Source: Terriglobia bacterium (GTDB lineage Bacteria; Acidobacteriota; Terriglobia; UBA7540). Taken from it: a stretch of 5,182 nucleotides of DNA. This document shows, in pieces, positions 1-5,182 of this stretch (positions within the stretch are counted from its first letter, which is position 1; each line of letters starts with the position of its first letter). The notes beneath the pieces were generated by a model. That model ran no database searches. It was not told where the DNA came from and was given only the letters and a program-made list of their open reading frames with translations. The stretch is taken from assembly GCA_022866195.1 (NCBI GenBank), contig JALHUF010000146.1, positions 1 to 5,182 of the forward strand, read 5' to 3'. A program made the position numbers and the translations under genes.

Positions 1-820
1 AACGCTGCCGGGCCTTGTACAGCCGGTTATATTCCACCAAACAGCCGTCGCAACCCCAGGGCTTGATGCCGTCACCCCCGATGTCTTCCAGCAGGTTGTT
101 GCGAATCACGACGTGCAAGCTGGGGAACCAGTTCGTCCGGTCGGAGTTTTCGCTGTAACCGCAGATGCCGTTGCGATCCGTGCGCAGCAAATGACAGCCC
201 TCAATCAGCAGGTCGTCGAAACGGCTCCTGACTTTCTCGCCGCCATTTTCCCATACGATCCCGTGGCCTTCGCCTCGGCTCTTCCTGAGCGAGCCGTTAA
301 CATCGTGGACAAACAGGTTCTTTAAGTGGATGTGGCGTATCGTGCCGAATTCCCAGGCCCGGACACGCACGCCGTACCGGAACGCCCTATGTATCCATCC
401 CTGGTTCGTGAGTTCAAGATTGTTAACTTCCCAGTATTCCTGGTTCTGGAGCAGCAGGGCCTCGTGGTAGTCGCCCTCGGCCTCGATCAGGGGTTTGCTG
501 CCCGTGCCGTAAAGATCGACGATGATCGGGGCGCCATCCTTGCCTGAGCCCTGAGGCGCGAGTTGGCCGGAAAACCGGCTGCCAGCCTTGAACAGAATCT
601 TGTCGCCCGGGGCGAAAACCGTGCTGTTGACGCGCTCGAGAGTTTTCCACGCCCTGTCGGGTGTGGTCCCATCACGGGCGTCGTCGCCCTGCGCGCTATC
701 AACGTAGTAGGTCGTGTTGCCGGGAGAGTGCACCAGTTCCCGCGGCTTTGCGCAGCCAATCAAACTGCACAGAGCAACGCAGAAAGCTATATGGCCTGCC
801 GCATGTAATCGGTTCTTCAT
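1..820 (-). CDS. Right-handed parallel beta-helix lipoprotein, C-terminus cut by window edge
   Basis: This is a long open minus-strand frame that runs off the left edge, giving 273 complete codons without a stop. The ATG at 820-818 has AAGGAG eight bases upstream, which fixes the start. Residues 1-22 form a lipoprotein signal peptide (K2, R4, then a hydrophobic core) ending in the lipobox L20-I21-G22-C23. Position +2 is Ala, so outer-membrane sorting is expected. Residues 38-80 (YYVDSAQGDD..DGTTPDRAWKTL..PGDKILFKAG) match the usual opening of beta-helix proteins of the DUF1565/pectate-lyase-like type. Further on, short strand-turn repeats ending in Asn or Gly follow at about 121-141, 161-177, 201-222 and 234-267, as in a beta-helix coil. 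Such folds commonly bind or cleave polysaccharides, but no catalytic residues can be assigned here, so enzyme activity is only a guess. Further coils are expected beyond the edge. The fold call is fairly secure; the substrate is unknown. Confidence 0.8.
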   Translation of the reverse strand, partial: MKNRLHAAGHIAFCVALCSLIGCAKPRELVHSPGNTTYYVDSAQGDDARDGTTPDRAWKTLERVNSTVFAPGDKILFKAGSRFSGQLAPQGSGKDGAPIIVDLYGTGSKPLIEAEGDYHEALLLQNQEYWEVNNLELTNQGWIHRAFRYGVRVRAWEFGTIRHIHLKNLFVHDVNGSLRKSRGEGHGIVWENGGEKVRSRFDDLLIEGCHLLRTDRNGICGYSENSDRTNWFPSLHVVIRNNLLEDIGGDGIKPWGCDGCLVEYNRLYKARQR

Positions 821-828
821 GGTTGAAG

Positions 829-834
829 CTCCTT
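829..834 (-). promoter_or_regulatory. Ribosome binding site of the beta-helix lipoprotein
   Basis: AAGGAG on the minus strand lies eight bases before the ATG at 820. It is a strong Shine-Dalgarno match at normal spacing and decides the start of the lipoprotein gene. Confidence 0.75.
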
Positions 835-856
835 GGGGGTGCGTGCTGCAAGTGTC

Positions 857-885
857 CTTATAAGGCGGGCGCGTTCCGGAGTCAA
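857..885 (-). promoter_or_regulatory. Sigma-70-type promoter for the beta-helix lipoprotein
   Basis: On the minus strand TTGACT (885-880) is followed by a 17-base spacer and TATAAG (862-857). Each hexamer differs from consensus at one position, and the spacing is ideal. Transcription would begin near 850, giving a leader of about 30 bases that contains the AAGGAG ribosome binding site. The -10 box sits inside the perfect 10-base palindrome CCTTATAAGG (856-865), which might also bind a repressor; that part is inference. Confidence 0.6.
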
Positions 886-1004
886 TGCGGGCAAGCTGAC
901 AGCAGGCGGCCGCGGTGAGTACATTGGCTCAGGGCCGGTGTTGTTCCTTACGGAAAGCCACGATGAATCGAACCCAGACTCCGTGACGACGACCTTCTGC
1001 TCCC

Positions 1005-1033
1005 TTGACCAAGTGCCTGTATTCGTTTATATT
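1005..1033 (+). promoter_or_regulatory. Sigma-70-type promoter for the toxin-antitoxin operon
   Basis: TTGACC (1005-1010), a 17-base spacer and TATATT (1028-1033) give a near-consensus promoter, with one mismatch in each hexamer. The predicted start is near 1040, about 27 bases before the antitoxin ATG. The surrounding 1018-1050 is strikingly AT-rich compared with the rest of the window. The -10 box lies between the two arms of the inverted repeat described separately, so occupancy by a repressor would block this promoter. Confidence 0.65.
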
Positions 1034-1046
1034 CTAATTGAATACA
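1018..1046. promoter_or_regulatory. Putative operator: 7-base inverted repeat around the -10 box
   Basis: TGTATTC (1018-1024) and GAATACA (1040-1046) are perfect inverted copies separated by 15 bases, with arm centres 22 bases apart, about two helical turns. The dyad is centred near 1032, on the -10 hexamer of the antitoxin promoter. A smaller dyad, AATTG (1036-1040) with CAATT (1045-1049), overlaps the right arm. Ribbon-helix-helix antitoxins typically bind short palindromic sites over their own promoter, so autoregulation is the natural reading. Binding itself is inferred. Confidence 0.5.
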
Positions 1047-1053
1047 ATTGGCT

Positions 1054-1059
1054 AGGTGG
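1054..1059 (+). promoter_or_regulatory. Ribosome binding site of the antitoxin
   Basis: AGGTGG lies seven bases before the ATG at 1067. It supports that start over the much longer upstream extension of the same frame and over the internal ATG at 1085. Confidence 0.55.
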
Positions 1060-1066
1060 TCTTTTG

Positions 1067-1315
1067 ATGCCGAAGACCCTCACGATGCGATTAGACGACG
1101 AAACCTACCAGACCTTTGTTCGCGCGGCCAAGGCGGAGCGGCGGTCTCTCGCCAACCTGGTGGAAACGGCAGCTCTGCGGCATGTCAGGGAGACGAGCTT
1201 TGTGGACGATAGCGAAATGGCCGAAATTACTTCGCGACCCGAACTCGTAAGACGCTTGAAGGCTGGTTCCCGAGATGCCAGGAAGCGCAAGGGGCGCATC
1301 GTCACCGCCCTATAG
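1067..1315 (+). CDS. Ribbon-helix-helix (CopG/RHH-type) antitoxin
   Basis: This 82-residue protein is the likely antitoxin and DNA-binding autorepressor of the toxin encoded next to it. Residues 3-10 (KTLTMRLD) have the alternating pattern of the ribbon strand that reads DNA. They are followed by DETYQTFVRAAKAE (helix 1), the turn RRSLANL and a second helix to about residue 40 (VETAALRHV), which is the classic ribbon-helix-helix order. Residues 45-82 are charged and probably disordered until bound to the toxin, ending in a basic stretch (RDARKRKGR). The frame stays open upstream to 833, but the ATG at 1067 is chosen because it has a ribosome binding site, sits just downstream of a near-consensus promoter, and places the ribbon strand at the N-terminus as the family requires. 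The toxin frame begins inside its 3' end, indicating one operon. The family is secure; the exact antitoxin subfamily is not determined. Confidence 0.85.
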   Translation: MPKTLTMRLDDETYQTFVRAAKAERRSLANLVETAALRHVRETSFVDDSEMAEITSRPELVRRLKAGSRDARKRKGRIVTAL

Positions 1316-1583
1316 AATCTTCGAGACCCGGCAATTCTTGCGTGATCTCGCGAGACTCGGAGGTGTGGCCGAAAGGCGACTGGAAGCCAAGCTTCGTGAG
1401 TATGTTTATCCCGCACTTTGCGGAAACCCTCACTTCGGTCCGAACATCAAGCGTCTGAAAAGCTGGGATCCACCTACTTGGCGCTACCGCATTGGCGACT
1501 GGCGCTTTTTTTACGAGATTGACGACAAGCAGAAGATCGTTTTCATAACGGTTGCCGATCACCGCAAACAGGCGTACCGCTAA
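1275..1583 (+). CDS. RelE/ParE-family type II toxin
   Basis: This 102-residue protein is slightly longer than the usual 85-100 of the family. It shows the family layout: a first strand and long helices (YRIFETRQFLRDLARL, 13-28, then to about 48), a middle sheet (NIKRLK at 57-62, TWRYRIGDWRFFYEID at 68-83) and a final strand with the C-terminal signature VFITVADHRKQAYR (89-102). The RYRIGDWR and DHRK..YR segments supply the Arg, His and Tyr typical of ribosome-dependent mRNA-cleaving RelE members, so RNase activity is more likely than ParE-type gyrase poisoning; this is inference. The only ATG start overlaps the antitoxin gene by 41 bases and has no good ribosome binding site, which suggests translational coupling and keeps toxin below antitoxin. 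About 12 N-terminal residues (MPGSARGASSPP) precede the fold and may be a tail. No frameshift or missing signature is seen, so the toxin looks intact. Confidence 0.85.
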   Translation: MPGSARGASSPPYRIFETRQFLRDLARLGGVAERRLEAKLREYVYPALCGNPHFGPNIKRLKSWDPPTWRYRIGDWRFFYEIDDKQKIVFITVADHRKQAYR

Positions 1584-1702
1584 GGCGTCTTTCGGCTTGG
1601 GTCGCTTCTACGGGCCTGCTAGCTCGTCCCGCGCTGAGCACAGCTAAAGTTGAAATGAATCCGATGCCGCAATAGCTGCATCTGATACAGGGCGGGGGCG
1701 CC

Positions 1703-2671
1703 ATGCTCATCAGGATTCCACGAGGCTGGGAAATCTCCGAAGGCGAAGTCACGCCGGAGCGCGTTTATCTGAACCGGCGCAAGTTCCTGGCAGGCGCGTC
1801 AGCGGCGCTGGCGGGAATGGGGAGCCTTGTCGTTCCCGGCGGAGACGGCCTGGCGCGTGGCCGGCCGGACCGAAAAGACCGGAGCAGCGCCCGGTTACTT
1901 CCGCTGAGCGCGACTCGCAATGCGGAATATCAGGTGGACCATCCAATCACGGCCGAGCAAGTCGCGACGCGCTTCAACAACTACTACGAGTTCACCGAAA
2001 CCAAGGCCCGCGTGTGGAAGTTGGCGGAAGAGTTCGATTCTCGCCCGTGGCAGATCGAGATCAAGGGTCTGGTGCAAAAGCCCCGCACGATCGACGTGGA
2101 CGACCTGATCCGGCAGATGTCGCTCGAGGAACGCGTCTATCGCCTGCGCTGCGTGGAAGCCTGGACCATGTTCATTCCCTGGATTGGCTTCCCGATGCAG
2201 AAGTTTGTCGAGTGGTGCGCGCCCCTGTCCAACGCGCGCTACGTGCGAATGGTCAGCTTCTACCGGCCGGCGCAGGCGGAAGGGCAGCGGAGAGCCAGCC
2301 GCTATCGCTGGCCCTATCATGAGGCTCTGACGCTTGCCGAGGCCACCAACGAGCTGACACTTCTCGTCGTGGGCATGTACGGCAAGACGCTGCCTAACCA
2401 GAGCGGCGCGCCTTTACGCTTGCACGTTCCTTGGAAATATGGCTTCAAGAGTATTAAGGCGATTACCAAGTTCGAATTCACCGACCAGCAGCCGGCCACA
2501 TTCTGGAATGCCACGGTTCCCGCGGAATACGATTTTCTGGCCAATGTTGACCCCGCCAAGCCCCACCCACGCTGGTCGCAGGCCCACGAGCAACTGGTCG
2601 AGACCGGCGAGGTGGTCCCCACCCGGCTGTATAACGGCTACGAGAAATACGTCGCTTCCCTGTACAAGTAG
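1703..2671 (+). CDS. msrP: Protein-methionine-sulfoxide reductase, catalytic subunit MsrP (YedY)
   Basis: MsrP is a periplasmic molybdopterin enzyme of the sulfite-oxidase fold that reduces methionine sulfoxide in oxidised envelope proteins, drawing electrons from the quinone pool through the haem membrane protein MsrQ. The 322-residue length fits the family (E. coli 334). R25-R26 in NRRKFLAG, followed by a hydrophobic stretch to about 45, is a twin-arginine signal, as required for export of a folded cofactor protein. The N-terminal segment IPRGWEISEGEVTPERVYLN is typical of MsrP, so the ATG at 1703 is kept although its ribosome binding site is only a G-rich run. C150 in YRLRCVEAW is the molybdenum ligand (Cys102 of mature E. 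coli protein) and E152 matches its Glu104. The family blocks IPWIGFP (158-164), SFYRPAQAEGQ (185-195), GKTLPNQSGAPLRL (227-240) and VPWKYGFKSIK (242-252) are all present. No msrQ lies next to it; the following gene is convergent. Its stop codon lies in the left arm of a large inverted repeat. Confidence 0.96.
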   Translation: MLIRIPRGWEISEGEVTPERVYLNRRKFLAGASAALAGMGSLVVPGGDGLARGRPDRKDRSSARLLPLSATRNAEYQVDHPITAEQVATRFNNYYEFTETKARVWKLAEEFDSRPWQIEIKGLVQKPRTIDVDDLIRQMSLEERVYRLRCVEAWTMFIPWIGFPMQKFVEWCAPLSNARYVRMVSFYRPAQAEGQRRASRYRWPYHEALTLAEATNELTLLVVGMYGKTLPNQSGAPLRLHVPWKYGFKSIKAITKFEFTDQQPATFWNATVPAEYDFLANVDPAKPHPRWSQAHEQLVETGEVVPTRLYNGYEKYVASLYK

Positions 2672-2717
2672 CGGGGGCTTTACGCCCCGACTTGTCGGGG
2701 GATAAACCCGCCGCTAC
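2668..2717. repeat. 50-base nested inverted repeat between convergent genes, possible bidirectional terminator
   Basis: The outer arms 2668-2682 (GTAGCGGGGGCTTTA) and 2703-2717 (TAAACCCGCCGCTAC) pair at 13 of 15 positions. Between them sits a perfect 7-base hairpin, CCCCGAC (2685-2691) and GTCGGGG (2694-2700), with a two-base TT gap. An alternative hairpin, GGGGC (2674-2678) with GCCCC (2684-2688), would compete with it. The msrP stop codon TAG (2669-2671) is part of the left arm, and the element fills most of the 64 bases between msrP and the receptor gene. A strong stem here could stop transcription or protect 3' ends from both sides, but neither strand has a run of Ts, so it is not a textbook intrinsic terminator. 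The sharp ends (GTAGC...GCTAC) suggest a dispersed palindromic element of the REP or MITE kind; that needs a genome-wide copy count. Confidence 0.65.
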
Positions 2718-2735
2718 AACTGACAGCGAACAAAC

Positions 2736-5182
2736 CTACCAATTCAGGCGCAGGGAAAACTGAATCTGCCGCGAGTTCTGCGCGGAGCTGATTCGGCCGA
2801 AGTTGGATGTCCCTACGATCAGTCCGGGCCGGTCGAAGTTGGGGTGGTTGGTCAGGTTGAAGAAGTCAGCACGCAGGACGAGGCTGGTGCGCTCGTTCAG
2901 GCGGGCGTGCCGCTCCAGGCTCGCGTCCCAATCCTTGACATCCGGGCCGGTGATGACGTTGCGGCCTTCGTTCCCGGGCATGCTGAAAGCGCCCAGCGCG
3001 TCGAAGAAGATCGGCGGTGTACGGAAGGCTTCCGTGCTGAACCAGCGACTGGGGTCGCGCCGATTGACGGGCCAGTTGGGGTTGGCTATCAAATCTGGTC
3101 GGTCGGTGCCGTTCGACTGCGTGCCGCTCAGGGCTGTGGGAAGCACCGCGGTCAGAGGCTGGCCAGTTTGCAGGGTGAGGATATTTGCCAGTTGCCACTG
3201 GCCGAAGAGTCTCGCCTTCCAGCCTTCCTTCATCCAGCGCCGCTCGGCTCCGAAGGGCAACTCCCAGGTACTGGAGAACACAAAGCGTTGGCGCAGGTCG
3301 AAGTCGGAGAGGCCGCGCTCGGCTTTCAAGTTGTAGTTGTCCTGAGGTTGGTTGGTACCATTCAAGCCGGAAGCAGTGTCGATGGACTTGCCGAAGGTGT
3401 ACCCCGCCACGAACGACAGGCCGCGCGCGAAGCGACGCTCGAGGCGAAGAATCAGGGCGTCGTAGCTGGAATTGACGTCGGTCGCGCGCACGAACTGGTT
3501 GGAGCCAGGTTGCGGGTGGTAGCCGCGGCGGATGCCTGGCAGGTTGGGCACGCCCTGGTTCTGTAGGGCGCGGCGCGGCAGCTTGCGCGCCACCGCGCCG
3601 GCGTAGCTCGCGGAAAAGACGGTCCTGGGCGTGAGCAGGTGCTCCAGCGAGAGGCTCCATTCGTAAGCGTAGCCGTTGCGGATGGAGGGAGGCGAGGAAA
3701 CAGCCACGGGCGACGAGTTGCCCAGTTGATAGGCCAGGGCGTAACTCAACTGCGCGGGTGCCCAAGGCTGCCCGCAGGCCCCCGGGCCATAGAACCGGCA
3801 GAGGTCCAAGCCGAAAAGGAATTCGGTGATGGGCGCGCTCAGACGCGTTTCGGCCGCGTAATCAAGCTCGCCCAGGGAATTGAACACTCCGAAGCCGCCT
3901 CGCAGCGACGTTGTTCCGCGCCCTGAAACGTCGTAGGCAAAACCCACGCGCGGCGCCCAGCCGGCCCAGTCAGGCCGCAAGAGTGAAGCGGGCAGTCCGG
4001 CTTCCTGGGAAGTAATGAACTGGAGGCCAAAGGTCTGCTGCAGGTTCTGCACGAGCGGATTGCTCAGTAATCCCGCGGCCTGCCCCCGCTCGTTGCGGAT
4101 GATGTAGCGCGTGGCGTCGCTAGGGTCGAGGATGGAAGCGCGCCCGTCAGCATTCGTGGGCGGCGAGAAGAATTCTTCGCGCAGGCCGTAGGTCAGAGTC
4201 AGCCGACGTGTCGGGCGGAATTCATCGGAGAAGTACAACCCCGCGTAATTCAGCCGGTCGTTGCCGCCAGAATTTCCCGCTTGGGCAAAGGAGAGGAAGG
4301 GCCGGCCCAGCAGGAAGTCGGAGAAAGCGGTTCCCGAAACCGAGCCGAGACCATCACTGAACGAAAAGATCCCTTGCCCGAAATCCTCCACCAAGTACAA
4401 GAGGCGCAGCCGGCGGAAATCCGCGCCGAACTTCCAGGTGTGCCGGCCTTTCACCCACACCAGGTTGTCCGTGAATTGAAATGTGTGGTTCCTGCGGACA
4501 AAGGGCTGGAAGATGTCGCTGTCGCCCATGTCTGCGTACCCTGGGACGTTGATGGCGGGGATGCAGCGATTCGTCGCCCCGGGCGCGCGCTCCATCTCGA
4601 GCGACTCCAGGAAACCGCTTTGAATGTTTTCCGCTGCCTTCGTTCCCAGGAAGTACACGTAACCGAACCGAAAGTCATTGATGAGCGTGGGCCGGAAAAC
4701 GGAGGTGACTCCCAAAGCGAGATTTCTGCCTCGGTCGCCCTTGTTGGTACCGAAGCCCGGCGCCGCGGGAGGGTTCTGGGCGAATCCGTTGGGGACAAAC
4801 GGGAAGAGCTGAGCGCTATTGAATAGCAGGAAACGCCCGAAGAATTGATGCTGGGCGGTCAACTGGTGGTCAAGGCGCAGAAGGAATTGATCGCTCGCGA
4901 CGCGCCGCAGGCCCACATTGATGTGGTTGTTCTCACCCGGCGCCGCGTTCGGTTGGTTGGGCAGCGGTAGCCTGTCCAAGATGGCGCGCGATAAGCGATC
5001 GATCTTGGCCGCGGGAATCAGGTTGTCGGCAAAAGGCTGATTGGTTTCAGGGTTGATAATGGTCGGGAAGGGCAGGCCGGTAACTGGGTTGAGGCCACTG
5101 AAATCCCCGTCGCGCAGCGCCTCCGTCGGCAGCAAGGTGGTGTTGGTGACGCTCTGGCGAACGCGGAAGCCTTCGTAGTTGG
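2736..5182 (-). CDS. Oar-like TonB-dependent outer-membrane receptor, N-terminus beyond window
   Basis: 814 complete codons of a large outer-membrane receptor are visible; the frame is still open at the right edge. The TTG at 5135 is not its start, because upstream codons read NYEGFRVRQSVTNTT, a conserved stretch of this family (NYEG, then PTEALRDGDFSG at about 18-29). Expected but unseen upstream are a signal peptide, a carboxypeptidase-regulatory-like domain and the plug. Barrel landmarks, counted from the edge: FLLRLDHQ (~99-106), YAGLYFSDEFRPTRRLTLTYGLR (~312-334, transmembrane strands), APRVGFAYDVSGRGTTSLRGGFGVF (~409-433), SYDALILRLERRFARGLSFVAGYTFGKSID (~572-601), SRWFSTEAF (711-719), GNEGRNVITGPD (736-747) and RADFFNLTNHPNF (770-782). 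The final residue is Trp after alternating polar and hydrophobic residues (IQFSLRLNW), the signal for barrel assembly. These receptors are greatly expanded in Acidobacteriota and are thought to import sugars or other large nutrients using TonB energy; the ligand cannot be read from sequence. No frameshift is seen. Confidence 0.9.
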   Translation of the reverse strand, partial: NYEGFRVRQSVTNTTLLPTEALRDGDFSGLNPVTGLPFPTIINPETNQPFADNLIPAAKIDRLSRAILDRLPLPNQPNAAPGENNHINVGLRRVASDQFLLRLDHQLTAQHQFFGRFLLFNSAQLFPFVPNGFAQNPPAAPGFGTNKGDRGRNLALGVTSVFRPTLINDFRFGYVYFLGTKAAENIQSGFLESLEMERAPGATNRCIPAINVPGYADMGDSDIFQPFVRRNHTFQFTDNLVWVKGRHTWKFGADFRRLRLLYLVEDFGQGIFSFSDGLGSVSGTAFSDFLLGRPFLSFAQAGNSGGNDRLNYAGLYFSDEFRPTRRLTLTYGLREEFFSPPTNADGRASILDPSDATRYIIRNERGQAAGLLSNPLVQNLQQTFGLQFITSQEAGLPASLLRPDWAGWAPRVGFAYDVSGRGTTSLRGGFGVFNSLGELDYAAETRLSAPITEFLFGLDLCRFYGPGACGQPWAPAQLSYALAYQLGNSSPVAVSSPPSIRNGYAYEWSLSLEHLLTPRTVFSASYAGAVARKLPRRALQNQGVPNLPGIRRGYHPQPGSNQFVRATDVNSSYDALILRLERRFARGLSFVAGYTFGKSIDTASGLNGTNQPQDNYNLKAERGLSDFDLRQRFVFSSTWELPFGAERRWMKEGWKARLFGQWQLANILTLQTGQPLTAVLPTALSGTQSNGTDRPDLIANPNWPVNRRDPSRWFSTEAFRTPPIFFDALGAFSMPGNEGRNVITGPDVKDWDASLERHARLNERTSLVLRADFFNLTNHPNFDRPGLIVGTSNFGRISSAQNSRQIQFSLRLNW

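Noticed and set aside
113..808. Several plus-strand open frames of 70-81 codons (113-325, 326-547, 563-808) and minus-strand frames 423-650 and 487-759.
   Set aside because: All overlap the edge-truncated lipoprotein frame, which alone has a signal peptide, ribosome binding site, promoter and recognisable fold repeats.
965..974. Minus-strand GGTTCGATTC, resembling the T-loop of a tRNA, preceded by an AGAAGGTCG-like stretch.
   Set aside because: The bases after the loop do not pair with the CTGGG before it, and no acceptor, D or anticodon stem could be built around it. At most it is a chance match or a decayed fragment.
833..1066. Upstream in-frame extension of the antitoxin (78 extra codons).
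   Set aside because: It would cross both divergent promoters and place the ribbon strand deep inside the protein. The ATG at 1067 has its own ribosome binding site and promoter.
1584..1702. Possible msrP promoter (TTGAAA at 1650-1655) and possible toxin-antitoxin terminator.
   Set aside because: The hexamer 17 bases downstream (TAGCTG) is a poor -10, and no stable hairpin followed by Ts is seen after the toxin stop. These 119 bases show nothing I can support beyond a G-rich stretch before the msrP ATG.
2844..3566. A 240-codon plus-strand open frame, and a 299-codon minus-strand frame at 2866-3765.
   Set aside because: Both lie inside the receptor gene, have low-complexity Arg/Ala/Gly/Pro-rich translations and match no family I recognise. 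The receptor frame carries conserved motifs across the same bases, so these are shadows of GC-rich coding sequence.
2736..5135. TTG at 5135 as the start of the receptor gene.
   Set aside because: The frame continues to the window edge with family-typical residues (NYEGFRVRQ), and a receptor starting here would lack its signal peptide and plug.

Overview
The window is visibly GC-rich and holds four gene units on both strands. The likely source is an Acidobacteriota relative (Solibacter/Bryobacterales-like soil bacterium). That is an inference, based mainly on the large Oar-type TonB-dependent receptor at the right end, a family greatly expanded in that phylum, and on its company: a beta-helix lipoprotein, a Tat-exported molybdoenzyme and a type II toxin-antitoxin pair. 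The cell is almost certainly Gram-negative, because the receptor is an outer-membrane barrel ending in an aromatic residue.

Layout. (1) 1-820, minus strand: the first 273 residues of a lipoprotein with a right-handed parallel beta-helix fold, cut by the left edge. It has a clear Shine-Dalgarno and a near-consensus sigma-70 promoter (857-885). (2) 821-1066: a non-coding divergent promoter region; its right part carries a second near-consensus promoter (1005-1033) with a dyad across the -10. (3) 1067-1583, plus strand: a ribbon-helix-helix antitoxin overlapping by 41 bases a RelE/ParE-family toxin. (4) 1703-2671, plus strand: msrP (yedY), the catalytic subunit of periplasmic methionine sulfoxide reductase, with a twin-arginine signal and the Mo-binding cysteine; no msrQ partner lies in the window. 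(5) 2668-2717: a 50-base nested inverted repeat that begins one base before the msrP stop codon and fills most of the gap between two convergent genes. (6) 2736-5182, minus strand: the C-terminal 814 residues of an Oar-like TonB-dependent outer-membrane receptor whose start lies beyond the right edge.

The genes do not form one pathway. Three encode envelope proteins (outer-membrane-anchored beta-helix protein, periplasmic repair enzyme, outer-membrane receptor), and the toxin-antitoxin pair sits between two of them as an independent cassette with its own promoter. I see no convincing novel multi-gene system. The most unusual items are the 50-base nested repeat fused to the msrP stop codon, the promoter/operator architecture of the toxin-antitoxin pair, and msrP without msrQ.
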